Positions 23,103 through 31,266 of a DNA stretch of 64,000 nt are shown one piece after another (the first letter of the stretch is position 1; each line of letters starts with the position of its first letter). The notes under the pieces are model-generated. The model did not search any database, was not told where the DNA came from, and saw only the letters and a list, made by a program, of their open reading frames with translations. The stretch is from NCBI GenBank assembly GCA_017410455.1, contig JAFQQT010000010.1, positions 21,604 to 85,603 of the forward strand. Direction: 5' to 3'. The stretch comes from Clostridia bacterium (GTDB taxonomy: Bacteria > Bacillota > Clostridia > Christensenellales > Aristaeellaceae). A program made the translations under genes and the position numbers.

Positions 23103-25250
23103 ATGATGAACCTCACCCCCTTCGGCATGACCTGGAACGGCGACTGGAACCTCTTCACCCGCATGGCCGCGGCCTACCAGCAGGAGCTGTCCCTGCCCGA
23201 CGGCCTGAGCGCCCCGGAGGTGCGCACGCGGCTGATCCAGCGCTGCCAGCACCAGCACAACCCGCTCATCCTGCGCAAGATCGACGTCGATGGCGCCTGC
23301 GTGGGCTTCATCTGCTGCACGGTGGATGACGACGCCCACGCCGCCTCCCTCCTGGCCATCACCCTGTGGGCAGACAAGCGCCGTCAGGGCCACGGCAGTG
23401 CCGCGCTGCGCCGCCTGGAGCGGGAGCTGCGCCAGCGGGACGTGACCCGCGTGACCCTCGCCGGCGCGCCGCAGTGCCTGCCCTTCTGGGAGAAGCAGGG
23501 CTACGCCTATGCCGGGGACAGCTGCAGCAAGGCCCTCCCCCGCCGCAACGAGACCGCCCCCGTGCAGCTGCTCATCTACACCCGCGAGCCGCTGGACGAA
23601 AGTATTTACGCCCCCAAGCTGGCCGACAGCGTCCACTTCGCCCTGATCGAAGACGGCGAGTGCATGCCCCTGCTGCACAACAGCGGCGTCGTGTACGCCA
23701 GAGCCGTCCCGGGCGAGATGGGCGTGCTGCACCCCTACAGCCTGCGCAGGCCCTGGCTGATCCGGCTGGGTGGCCATCCCCGGCCCTGGGCGATCCTCGC
23801 CGAGCGCATCGAGTGCGACGGCACGCCGGATGCCGCCAGCGAGGATCACGTTCTCCTCTTCATCAGCGACGACCTGATCCACTGGGTGGAGCAGCCCCTG
23901 CTGCACATCAGCGACCCGCTGGCCCAGGAGTACCTCGACAAGCGCCGGCAGCAGCCCGACCTGCCCGGCCTTGACCTGCCCGAGGGCTGCATCCCCGGCA
24001 ATGTCGTGCCCCTCAGCGAGGCCGCCGCCCGCCGCCTGCGCACCCGCTTCCTCACCCCGGTGAACGTAAGCAACGACGTGCCCGCCGAGGTGGAGGCCGC
24101 CTCCCCCGCCGACCTGGCCGATGTGCGCGCCACCGCCCGCTATTCCGACGGCAGCAGCGTCGTCAAGCGCGTGGACTGGGATACCCGCGCCATCGACTGG
24201 ACGAAACCCGGCCGGTACGGGATCGCAGGCCGCGTCCATCAGGACCGCTACGAGTTCCCCTCCATGTGGAACAAGGCTGACCCTGCCGTCTGCCGCTGGC
24301 AGGGCAGGTACTACTTCATCTCCACCAACGACCTGGACGGCAACCACACCCTCTTCATCCGCGAGGCGGACAGCCTCCCCGGGCTGGTCACCGCCCAGCA
24401 GACCTGCATCCTCGATACCACCATGTACCCCCATCTGGGGAGCCTGCTCTGGGCGCCGGAGTTCCATGAGATAGGCGGCAAACTCTACATCTTCCACGCC
24501 GGCACCCCCGGCCCCTTCGGGCAGGAGCAGAGCCATGTCATGGCCCTGAAGCCCGGCGGAAACCCCATGAAGGCCGCCGACTGGGAGATGCCCCGCCGCG
24601 TTGTGAAGAAGGACGGCTCAATGCTCTACGACAAGGGCATCACCCTGGACATGACGGTCTTCTGGTCCGCCGGGCGGCTGTACGCCAGCTGGTCGCAGCG
24701 GCAGTTCGACCCCGTTGATCTGGGCGCGTGGCTCTACATCGCCGAGCTGGATCCCGCGGAGCCCTGGCGGCTGCTCAGCGACCCGCAGGTGCTGACCGTC
24801 CCCGAGTACGGCTGGGAGAACAACCACACCTTCGTGGTGGAGGGCCCCTTCGCCCTCAAGCAGGGCGGGCGCATCCTGCTGACCTACTCCGGCGCGCTGG
24901 TGGACAGCACCTACGTCGTGGGCCTGCTCTCCATGGCGGATGGCGCGGATCCCCTCGACCCGGCCAGCTGGACGAAGGAGAACTATCCCCTGCTGACCTC
25001 GCGGAGCGTGCCGGGCGAGTTCGGCCCCGGCCACAACGCCTACGTCATCGACGGGGACGGCCTGATCTGGAACACCTACCACGCCCGCCCCGGCGTGATG
25101 GTGGACGGCAGGCAGGGCTTCGGCCCCCGCTCCTCCGGCATCCGCCGCGTCCACATGAACGCAGAAGGCTTCCCCATCCTGGACATGACCGAAGAGATGG
25201 ATCTCGACCCGAAGCTGGCGTGGGTGAAGACCACCGTCACCGTGAAATAA
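23103..25250 (+). CDS. GNAT acetyltransferase fused to glycoside hydrolase family 43
   Basis: A 715-residue fusion. Residues 1-150 are a GNAT domain (RRQGHGSAAL at 93-102; FWEKQGYAYAG near 129). From about 165 the protein is a GH43-type enzyme interrupted by an Ig-like segment (about 315-380, ARYSDGSSVVKRVDWDT). Likely catalytic residues are D393 (KADPAV), D516 (ITLDMTVFW) and E580 (VVEGPF). There is no signal peptide, so both halves should act in the cytoplasm, probably on arabinose- or xylose-containing oligosaccharides. GNAT-glycosidase fusions are unusual. AAGGAGG precedes the start; a second ATG follows directly. Confidence 0.82.
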   Translation: MMNLTPFGMTWNGDWNLFTRMAAAYQQELSLPDGLSAPEVRTRLIQRCQHQHNPLILRKIDVDGACVGFICCTVDDDAHAASLLAITLWADKRRQGHGSAALRRLERELRQRDVTRVTLAGAPQCLPFWEKQGYAYAGDSCSKALPRRNETAPVQLLIYTREPLDESIYAPKLADSVHFALIEDGECMPLLHNSGVVYARAVPGEMGVLHPYSLRRPWLIRLGGHPRPWAILAERIECDGTPDAASEDHVLLFISDDLIHWVEQPLLHISDPLAQEYLDKRRQQPDLPGLDLPEGCIPGNVVPLSEAAARRLRTRFLTPVNVSNDVPAEVEAASPADLADVRATARYSDGSSVVKRVDWDTRAIDWTKPGRYGIAGRVHQDRYEFPSMWNKADPAVCRWQGRYYFISTNDLDGNHTLFIREADSLPGLVTAQQTCILDTTMYPHLGSLLWAPEFHEIGGKLYIFHAGTPGPFGQEQSHVMALKPGGNPMKAADWEMPRRVVKKDGSMLYDKGITLDMTVFWSAGRLYASWSQRQFDPVDLGAWLYIAELDPAEPWRLLSDPQVLTVPEYGWENNHTFVVEGPFALKQGGRILLTYSGALVDSTYVVGLLSMADGADPLDPASWTKENYPLLTSRSVPGEFGPGHNAYVIDGDGLIWNTYHARPGVMVDGRQGFGPRSSGIRRVHMNAEGFPILDMTEEMDLDPKLAWVKTTVTVK

Positions 25251-25251
25251 C

Positions 25252-25290
25252 AAACAGGCAGGCACCTCTCACACGGGCGCCTGCCTGTTT
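25252..25290 (+). terminator. terminator of the GNAT-GH43 gene
   Basis: Stem AAACAGGCAGGC / GCCTGCCTGTTT; the U-run is the TTT at its end, so it may serve both strands. Confidence 0.65.
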
Positions 25291-25304
25291 CCGTACCACA
25301 AACC

Positions 25305-25331
25305 AAATTCATAATTCATAATTCATAATTC
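25305..25331. repeat. AT-rich tandem repeat
   Basis: Three tandem ATTCATA units (AATTCATAATTCATAATTC repeated). On the minus strand it encodes the last residues and the stop codon of the GH2 protein. Confidence 0.65.
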
Positions 25332-26980
25332 TTTTTCAGCGTTTCCTCCGCCTCCAGCATGATCAGGCGCATCTTCTCCTTATCCACCTTGCAGACCTGC
25401 CGGTCGTAGGTGTACAGGCCGTTGATCTCCTCCTCCACGTCGCTCAGCTGCGTGTAGACCACGCCGCACAAGCCCTCCGGGATGGCCGGCAGCACCATCT
25501 CGCCATACATCAGGGCAATGGCGGCGGTCAGCTGCTCCTCGGTGTCGGTCTTGCCGTAGCCGTAGTTGGCCTCGGGCTTCCACAGATGGCCGGGGATGGC
25601 CCGGGCGTAGCCGCCGCATTCGCTCAGGAACATGGGACGCTTGCCGGGGCGCAGCCGCTTGTTGCGGAAGTAGACATGGCGGCTGTCCACGTCGGTCTGC
25701 CGGGGCTCGAACCAGCCGGAGCACACGTCGTAGAAGCGGGTGCCATCCAGCCCCTTCAGCAGCCGGTAGAGCCGCTCGGGCTCGAACTGCCCCCAGCCCT
25801 CATTGAAGATGGTGTAGGCGATGATGCAGGGGTGGTTGTACAGGTGGCGCAGCGTCCCCAGCGCCTGCTGCTCGAAGTACCCCCTGAAGCGGCGGTTCAG
25901 CGGCAGATGGGGCGTGTACTTGAAGCCGATGGTGGGCAGGGCGGTATCCATCAGCCAGGAATACGGCCCGCCGGAGACCATGTCCTGCACCACCAGCATG
26001 CCCAGGCGGTCGCAGGCGTGGTAGAAGCACTCCGGCTCGATCTTGATATGCTTGCGCAGCATGTTGAAGCCCAGCGCCTTCATGCGCAGCACGTCCCGCT
26101 CGAATTCCTCCGGGCTTTCCGGCAGGAAGATGCCCTCGGGGTAGTACCCCTGATCCAGCACGCCGTTGAGGAACACCGGCTCCCCGTTGAGGCACACACG
26201 CTGCACACCGCTGCCGTCCGGGCGGATCTCCACCGTGCGCAGGGCGAAGTAGCTCTCCACCGCGTCCTCCCCGGCGCAGATCCGCATGTCGTACAGCACG
26301 GGATCCGCCGGCGTCCACAGGCGGCGGGATTCCGGGGGGATCTCGATCCGGTAGGGCCGCCCCGTCAGGGAGAAGGAGGCCCGCGCCACCGGCTCTCCCG
26401 CCAGCGTCACCGCCACGTCGCAGTGGGGGGCGTCACTTTCCACCTCCAGGGTGATCCCGGTCAGGTCGGGGGTGATGCGCAGGCCGCGGATGTAGCGCAC
26501 GGGCACGGCCTCCAGCCACACGCTCTGCCAGATGCCGCTCACGGGTGTGTACCACATGCCGCCGGGGTTCTTGGACTGCTTGCCGTAGGGGATGTCCTGG
26601 TCGAGGCGATCCACCGCGTCCACTTCCAGCAGGTTTTCGCCCGGCAGCAGGTGCGCCGTCACGTCCGCCGAGAAGGGCAGGTATCCGCCCTCGTTGTATG
26701 CCACGCGCTCGCCGTTGAGCTTCACCCCGGCGATCTGGTCCACCGCTCCCAGGTGCAGCAGCAGCCTCCGCCCCGCCGGCAGGAAGCCCTCCGGCAGCGC
26801 AAAACGCTTCTCATAATGAAGATTCTCGCCCACCGTGCCGCCAAAGCCGCTTGCCGGGCTCTGCGGCGGATAGGGCACATTGATGGGCTGGCCATCCAGC
26901 GTCCAGCCGCCATCGCACAGGGAGCAGAAGCTGTCCCTGCGCATCTGCGGGCGCGGATAGTATTCCTGCCATGGATTCAT
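25316..26980 (-). CDS. glycoside hydrolase family 2 enzyme
   Basis: A 554-residue protein with the three-domain GH2 order: sugar-binding jelly roll (about 1-160), immunoglobulin-like domain (165-255) and TIM barrel (256-554). Acid/base E394 is in TIFNEGWGQFE and nucleophile E454 in FLSECGGY. It lacks a signal peptide. Substrate may be a beta-galactoside, beta-glucuronide or arabinopyranoside; the family alone does not decide. The reading frame ends inside an AT-rich repeat, which supplies NYEL and the stop codon. Confidence 0.88.
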   Translation of the reverse strand: MNPWQEYYPRPQMRRDSFCSLCDGGWTLDGQPINVPYPPQSPASGFGGTVGENLHYEKRFALPEGFLPAGRRLLLHLGAVDQIAGVKLNGERVAYNEGGYLPFSADVTAHLLPGENLLEVDAVDRLDQDIPYGKQSKNPGGMWYTPVSGIWQSVWLEAVPVRYIRGLRITPDLTGITLEVESDAPHCDVAVTLAGEPVARASFSLTGRPYRIEIPPESRRLWTPADPVLYDMRICAGEDAVESYFALRTVEIRPDGSGVQRVCLNGEPVFLNGVLDQGYYPEGIFLPESPEEFERDVLRMKALGFNMLRKHIKIEPECFYHACDRLGMLVVQDMVSGGPYSWLMDTALPTIGFKYTPHLPLNRRFRGYFEQQALGTLRHLYNHPCIIAYTIFNEGWGQFEPERLYRLLKGLDGTRFYDVCSGWFEPRQTDVDSRHVYFRNKRLRPGKRPMFLSECGGYARAIPGHLWKPEANYGYGKTDTEEQLTAAIALMYGEMVLPAIPEGLCGVVYTQLSDVEEEINGLYTYDRQVCKVDKEKMRLIMLEAEETLKKNYEL

Positions 26981-27011
26981 GAGCGATCCCTCGCTTCCGT
27001 CTTGCTGCTTC

Positions 27012-27040
27012 TATTGTAGCAGAACACGGCGATTCCGTCT
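27012..27040 (-). promoter_or_regulatory. promoter of the GH2 gene
   Basis: Minus strand: TAGACG, 17-base spacer, TACAAT, about 30 bases before the ATG at 26980. The -35 box is a weak match. Confidence 0.5.
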
Positions 27041-27061
27041 ACCAGAAATTTTCTCGCATTA

Positions 27062-27101
27062 TTCAGGGTATATTGTGGGATCCATCGCGGTATATTTCGG
27101 G
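27062..27101. repeat. paired GGTATATT motifs upstream of the SGNH gene
   Basis: CAGGGTATATTGTGGG and GCGGTATATTTCGGGC, their GGTATATT cores 22 bases apart (27067 and 27089), in the spacer between the GH2 and SGNH genes. Two better copies follow the SGNH gene at 28218-28261. Possible regulator-binding sites. Confidence 0.45.
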
Positions 27102-27211
27102 CGGCTTCCGATGTGCAAATTCGACTTTGCCCCCTCATTTTCTCCAGTCCGCAAGGACTTCAGCCCTCCGGCAGCGAATGCAGACCGCAAAACCCTGACA
27201 GGAGGCGCACC

Positions 27212-28213
27212 ATGATCTTTCAGAACATCGACTTCCACAACGTTGCCCAAATCATACCCTATGAAGATGGCTGCCGGCTCTGGCGCGTGCCCGTGGACGT
27301 TGCCGCCCGGGCCAACGAAGGCCTGCGGGACCGCAGCGCCACCTATTCCACCGGCATCGAGCTGCGCTTCGTCATGCACAGCGACGAGGTGACCATCCGC
27401 CTGCGCAACCTGCCCATCGCCGAGGGGCAGATGGCCTACCTGTACTTCGGCTCCCTGCAGGGCGGCTGGCAGCAGTCCTCTTTCATCATCCGTGATGATA
27501 CCACGACCATCAGCATCCGCAGGCCCGGCAATCTGGAGCAGATGCAGCTCATCACCCGCCAGGCCGGCCTCCCCTTCGACCCGCAGGTGGTGCGCCTGGT
27601 GCTGCCCTATGGCAACATCCTGTACTGCAGCATGACGGGCGAAGTGACGCCCCCCACTGCCGACATGTTCCCGAAACATACCCTGCTGTGCTACGGTTCC
27701 TCCATCACCCATGGCTCGCTGGCGCTGGCCGCTCCCCATACCTACCCCTTCCGCATCGCGCAGAAGCTGGGCTTCGACTACCTCAACTGCGGCTTTGCCG
27801 GCACCGCCCTGTGCGACCGGGCCATTGCCGAGTGGCTCGTGAGCCGCCGCGACTGGCATGTGGCCACGCTGGAGATGGGCGTGAACATGCTGGGCATGGA
27901 CGAAAGCGAGTTCGAGGCCCTCGTGGACACTTTCACCGGCATCCTGGCCGATGACGGCCGCCCGGTGTTCGCCACCTCCATCTTCCGCTTCAATACCGTG
28001 GATGGCCAGCTCTCTCCCAAGGCGAACCGCCTGCGCGCCATCGTCTGCAAGTATGCCCAGGCCCGCATGCACTTCACCGACGGCCTGGCGCTGCTGGAGA
28101 ATCCCGCCTTCATCTCGCAGGACATGGTGCATCCCTCCCTGGAGGGCATCGCGCAGATCGTGGAGCGCTGGACGCCCATCATCCGCCAGAACCTGCCCGA
28201 AACGCTCCGCTGA
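27212..28213 (+). CDS. SGNH/GDSL-type esterase with N-terminal beta domain
   Basis: A 333-residue protein: an N-terminal beta-sandwich (about 1-145) and an SGNH hydrolase domain. Visible blocks are YGSSITHG (nucleophile S164), GFAGTAL (G197), EMGVNM (N225) and DMVHPS (D304, H307). The arrangement is that of carbohydrate esterases of the CE2/CE3-like group, so removal of acetyl groups from pectin or xylan fragments is likely. ATG preceded by AGGAGG at 9 bases. No signal peptide. Confidence 0.85.
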   Translation: MIFQNIDFHNVAQIIPYEDGCRLWRVPVDVAARANEGLRDRSATYSTGIELRFVMHSDEVTIRLRNLPIAEGQMAYLYFGSLQGGWQQSSFIIRDDTTTISIRRPGNLEQMQLITRQAGLPFDPQVVRLVLPYGNILYCSMTGEVTPPTADMFPKHTLLCYGSSITHGSLALAAPHTYPFRIAQKLGFDYLNCGFAGTALCDRAIAEWLVSRRDWHVATLEMGVNMLGMDESEFEALVDTFTGILADDGRPVFATSIFRFNTVDGQLSPKANRLRAIVCKYAQARMHFTDGLALLENPAFISQDMVHPSLEGIAQIVERWTPIIRQNLPETLR

Positions 28214-28217
28214 ATTT

Positions 28218-28261
28218 CAGGGTATATTTCAGGCACATCAGGTTGCAGGGTATATTTCAGG
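28218..28261. repeat. two exact CAGGGTATATTTCAGG motifs
   Basis: The 16-base motif occurs exactly at 28218-28233 and 28246-28261, 28 bases apart, followed by a partial TTCAGGG at 28265. Related pair upstream at 27062-27101. Confidence 0.6.
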
Positions 28262-28326
28262 ATTCTTCAGGGCATGAAAATCCGGAAAAAGAACAACCGG
28301 AATCTCCATTTTTGCCATCTTTGGGG

Positions 28327-28355
28327 TTGAGCTTGCCCGGAATGCGTGGTATAAT
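28327..28355 (+). promoter_or_regulatory. promoter of the AAC(3)-like gene
   Basis: TTGAGC (28327-28332), 17-base spacer, TATAAT (28350-28355), 29 bases before the ATG. Confidence 0.75.
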
Positions 28356-28383
28356 AAAGGAAAAGATTGCACAGGAGCAGCCC

Positions 28384-29187
28384 ATGATCACGAAAGACGA
28401 CGTTTTCCGCCTGCTGGAGGCCCACGGTGTACAGCGCAGCGATGTGGTGACCATCCACGCCGCCCTGCGCGCAGCCGGCCCCATCGAAGGCGGCGCAGAT
28501 GGCCTGATCGACGCGCTGAAGGCGTACCTCTGCGATGGGCTCCTGCTCGTGCCCACCCACACCTGGGCGGTTGTCAACGCCGCCAACCCGCACTTCGACG
28601 TACGCAGCACCGTTCCCAACATCGGAACCCTGGCGCGGGTCGCCGCCTTCCGCCCGGATGCGGTGCGCTCCCTGCACCCGACCCACTCGCTGGCCGTGTT
28701 CGGCCGGGGCGCCCGGGAATATGTGCAGGGCGAGGAGCGATCCACCACGCCGGCGCCCATGGGCGGGTGCCTCAGCCGCCTGTACGAGCTGGGCGGCAAG
28801 GTGCTGCTGCTGGGCGTGGGGCACGAGCGCAACACCTACCTCCACGCGGTGGATGAGCGCATGAACCTCCCCAACCGCCTGCGCCAGCCGGGTTTTGCCG
28901 TGAGCGTCACCGACTGGGATGGCAATACCACCCACGTGGCGGAGTTCCACCCCCACGCCGTGGCGGGCATTCCCGTGGGGTGCTCGGAGTTCTACCCCAA
29001 CTACGGCCCCGCCCTGGACGCCTGCGGCGCCGTCACCCGCGGCACGCTGGGCAATGCCACCGTGCTTGTCTGCGACTGCCGCCGCATGACGGACTGCGTC
29101 ATGCACCTGTGGCAGCAGGCCGACCGCGACATCTGCCTCGGCCCCTTCGACATCCCTGAAGCCTGGTATTCCCGGATTATACCCTGA
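28384..29187 (+). CDS. AAC(3)-family acetyltransferase (antibiotic N-acetyltransferase fold)
   Basis: A 267-residue member of the family that includes aminoglycoside 3-N-acetyltransferases and YokD. Marks: VVTIHAALRAAGPIEGGADGLIDAL near residue 20 (in pieces), LLLVPTHTW near 56, and RSLHPTHSLAVFG near 97, the family signature. Many chromosomal members are not resistance enzymes, so the acceptor is uncertain. ATG preceded by AGGAGC. It has its own promoter. Confidence 0.82.
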   Translation: MITKDDVFRLLEAHGVQRSDVVTIHAALRAAGPIEGGADGLIDALKAYLCDGLLLVPTHTWAVVNAANPHFDVRSTVPNIGTLARVAAFRPDAVRSLHPTHSLAVFGRGAREYVQGEERSTTPAPMGGCLSRLYELGGKVLLLGVGHERNTYLHAVDERMNLPNRLRQPGFAVSVTDWDGNTTHVAEFHPHAVAGIPVGCSEFYPNYGPALDACGAVTRGTLGNATVLVCDCRRMTDCVMHLWQQADRDICLGPFDIPEAWYSRIIP

Positions 29188-29222
29188 TATCCCAATACAT
29201 ACCCTACAGACGGAGTGATGAT

Positions 29223-30434
29223 ATGTCCACCATCGATAAGAGCCGCCTCCATAGCGCCTGCGACGACCTGACCCGCCAGTACAACGCCGCCGTGCAGCGT
29301 CAGCATGACCTCGAAGGCCAGCTGCAGAACGTCCAGGCCGAGATGGGCAAGCTGGGCTTCATGCAGCTGGGCAAGAAGATGCTGCTGCGCGCCGAGCTGG
29401 ACAGCATCTCCAAGAAGCTGGCTGCCAACCAGCAGCTGCAGGAGAACCTGAAAAAGCGCGTCGCCGACGCACAGGCGCAGCTCGAAGCCGCACTGGCGGA
29501 GGCCTCCACCCCCGCGGACGAGCCTGCTCCCGTGGACGAGCCTGCTCCCGTGGACGAGCCTGCCCCCGTGGACAAGCCCGCTCCCGTGGACGAGCCTGCT
29601 CCCGTGGTCGAGCCTGCTCCCGTGGACGAGCCTGCTCCCGTGGTCGAGCCTGCTCCCGTGGTCGAGCCCTCCCCCGTGGACAAGCCCACGATCGTGGATG
29701 AGCCCGCCCCCGCCGCAAAGCCCGTCCGGAAGCCCCACAGCAGCGCACCCCGCAAGAACGGCCCCCGCGCCGCCCGTCCGGCTGTGGACGCAGCCCTGCC
29801 GCCCCAGGAGCAGGCCGCCCGCCTGCTGGCCCACCTGGAGGCCTACTACCCGGAGCACCAGGTGTTCGCCACTGAAGTCCTCACCACTGAGGCCCGGAAC
29901 ATGCTCGCCGCCCTGGCCACTGGCAGCGGCATGGCCATCGCGGATTTCCTGGCCGCCAACGGCTGGCAGCTCATCACCCCCCAACAGGGCCGCACCCTCC
30001 GTCAGGGTCTGTACACCACGCCGGGCAGCGAGCCCGCCGTCATCCAGCCCAAGCTGCAGAGCGTGCTGAACCGCCTGGAGCGGCACTATCCCGACCGCGT
30101 CATCTCCCGCAGCATCCAGCACGACCACAAGGGCCTGGCGCAGGACGTGTCCGCCCTGAGCGCCTTCCTGGGCTACCCCACCGGCGGCGCCATGCTGACC
30201 GCCCACGGCTTCCGCTACAACGTGCCCTCCAGCGGCCGCCCGGCCATGGACGTACAGAGCGTGGTGACCGCGCTCAAGGCTGCCTACGCCGGCCGCGAGA
30301 AGCCCCGCACCATCGCCGCCATCGCCGCGGATAACCCGCAGTACGCCGCCGTCCTCAAGACCCTGCAGAACCAGGCGCCCAAGCGCTTCGGCATGAGCCT
30401 GCGCCAGTATTTCGTGCAGCAGGGGCTGATGTGA
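29223..30434 (+). CDS. coiled-coil protein with PAPV-rich repeat linker and three C-terminal repeat domains
   Basis: A 403-residue protein of unknown function. Residues 1-93 form a coiled coil; 97-162 are eleven hexapeptide units of the type VDEPAP/VVEPAP; then a basic linker (164-187); then three related domains of about 60 residues (195-255, 277-335, 345-403), each with an L.xL..YY/HYP start, a central LA.L..L segment and an end of the type FL..NGW or LTAHGF. No signal peptide or membrane segment. It probably acts as a cytoplasmic scaffold; this is inference from its layout. Confidence 0.75.
   Translation: MSTIDKSRLHSACDDLTRQYNAAVQRQHDLEGQLQNVQAEMGKLGFMQLGKKMLLRAELDSISKKLAANQQLQENLKKRVADAQAQLEAALAEASTPADEPAPVDEPAPVDEPAPVDKPAPVDEPAPVVEPAPVDEPAPVVEPAPVVEPSPVDKPTIVDEPAPAAKPVRKPHSSAPRKNGPRAARPAVDAALPPQEQAARLLAHLEAYYPEHQVFATEVLTTEARNMLAALATGSGMAIADFLAANGWQLITPQQGRTLRQGLYTTPGSEPAVIQPKLQSVLNRLERHYPDRVISRSIQHDHKGLAQDVSALSAFLGYPTGGAMLTAHGFRYNVPSSGRPAMDVQSVVTALKAAYAGREKPRTIAAIAADNPQYAAVLKTLQNQAPKRFGMSLRQYFVQQGLM
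29513..29712 (+). repeat. 18-base minisatellite encoding VDEPAP units
   Basis: Eleven copies of GTGGACGAGCCTGCTCCC with few changes; such arrays vary in copy number between strains. Confidence 0.85.
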
Positions 30435-30458
30435 GGCCGATCCCCCGAAACAGACAGC

Positions 30459-30503
30459 GCCGGACCGCGCAGGGAGCATCTTCCCGCGCGATCCGGCCTT
30501 TTT
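30459..30503 (+). terminator. terminator of the coiled-coil protein gene
   Basis: GCCGGA-CCGCGC / GCGCG-TCCGGC hairpin with inner GGGA / TCCC, then CTTTTTC. Confidence 0.8.
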
Positions 30504-30549
30504 CTGCTGATTTACGGCCTCCAGGCCGTCTCCGCAGCGCACTTTTCCC

Positions 30550-30578
30550 TTGACGCACCCCTGCCGACGTGGTACTCT
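30550..30578 (+). promoter_or_regulatory. promoter of the P-loop kinase gene
   Basis: TTGACG (30550-30555), 17-base spacer, TACTCT (30573-30578). Confidence 0.65.
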
Positions 30579-30639
30579 GAACTGGAACTGCTCTCGGCAT
30601 GACATACAGGCTCTAACCACGCCACCAAGGAGGCTTCCC

Positions 30640-31113
30640 ATGAAGGTGATCCTGCTCATCGGCCGCATCTGCTGCGGCAAGTCCACATACGCCCGCACCC
30701 TGCCGGGCACGATGCTGCTCTCCTGCGATCAGCTGATGCAGACGATGTTCCCCGGCGGATGCGGCGAGGCCCACGACGCGCTGGCCGCCCGCGCCCGGGC
30801 ATACCTCTTCGCCCTGGCACGGCAGTCCACCGCCGCCGGCGTGACCCCGGTGCTGGACTTCGGCTTCTGGACGCCGGAGATGCGCCGGGAGGCCACCGAC
30901 GCCCTCGCCGGGTGCGAGCTGGACTGGCGCTACCTCGACGTGCCGGAGGATGAGTGGGCGCGCCGCATCGCGCAGCGCAACGCTGCCATCACCGCCGGCC
31001 ACGCCGACCCGTCGGACTACTACGTGGACGAGGGGCTGCTGGAGAAGGTCCGCACGCTGTTCATCCCGCCGACGGCGGACGAACTGCCGGGGCTGACCAT
31101 CCTGCGCGCATGA
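30640..31113 (+). CDS. P-loop kinase (AAA_33 / zeta-like small-molecule kinase)
   Basis: A 157-residue protein with a Walker A motif GRICCGKST (residues 8-16), an SCDQL motif near 28 and VLDFGFWTPEMRREA near 69, as in the AAA_33 group that includes chloramphenicol phosphotransferase-like and polynucleotide-kinase-like enzymes. It probably phosphorylates a small molecule or nucleoside; target unknown. AAGGAGG precedes the ATG. Confidence 0.78.
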   Translation: MKVILLIGRICCGKSTYARTLPGTMLLSCDQLMQTMFPGGCGEAHDALAARARAYLFALARQSTAAGVTPVLDFGFWTPEMRREATDALAGCELDWRYLDVPEDEWARRIAQRNAAITAGHADPSDYYVDEGLLEKVRTLFIPPTADELPGLTILRA

Positions 31114-31199
31114 TCGCGCAACGCTGCCCTTCCGCTGCGGACGGGCAGCATTTTGATGTCTGCCCGTCCCCGAAAAACACCACAAAAACAGCGGCGGCC

Positions 31200-31228
31200 T
31201 TGAAAACTCCACCAAATCGTCCTATAAT
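31200..31228 (+). promoter_or_regulatory. promoter of ilvE
   Basis: TTGAAA (31200-31205), 17-base spacer, TATAAT (31223-31228). Confidence 0.8.
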
Positions 31229-31261
31229 GAATTGACCCGCAATCCGAAATTCATTATAGGA
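31220..31261. repeat. perfect 14-base inverted repeat over the ilvE promoter and ribosome-binding site
   Basis: TCCTATAATGAATT (31220-31233) and AATTCATTATAGGA (31248-31261) are exact reverse complements, 14 bases apart. The left arm holds the -10 box, the right arm the AGGAG site. Likely a repressor operator. Confidence 0.65.
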
Positions 31262-31266
31262 GATGT

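Noticed and set aside
28384-29187. Calling the AAC(3)-like gene an aminoglycoside-resistance gene.
   Set aside because: The family has many chromosomal members without resistance activity; sequence alone does not show the substrate.
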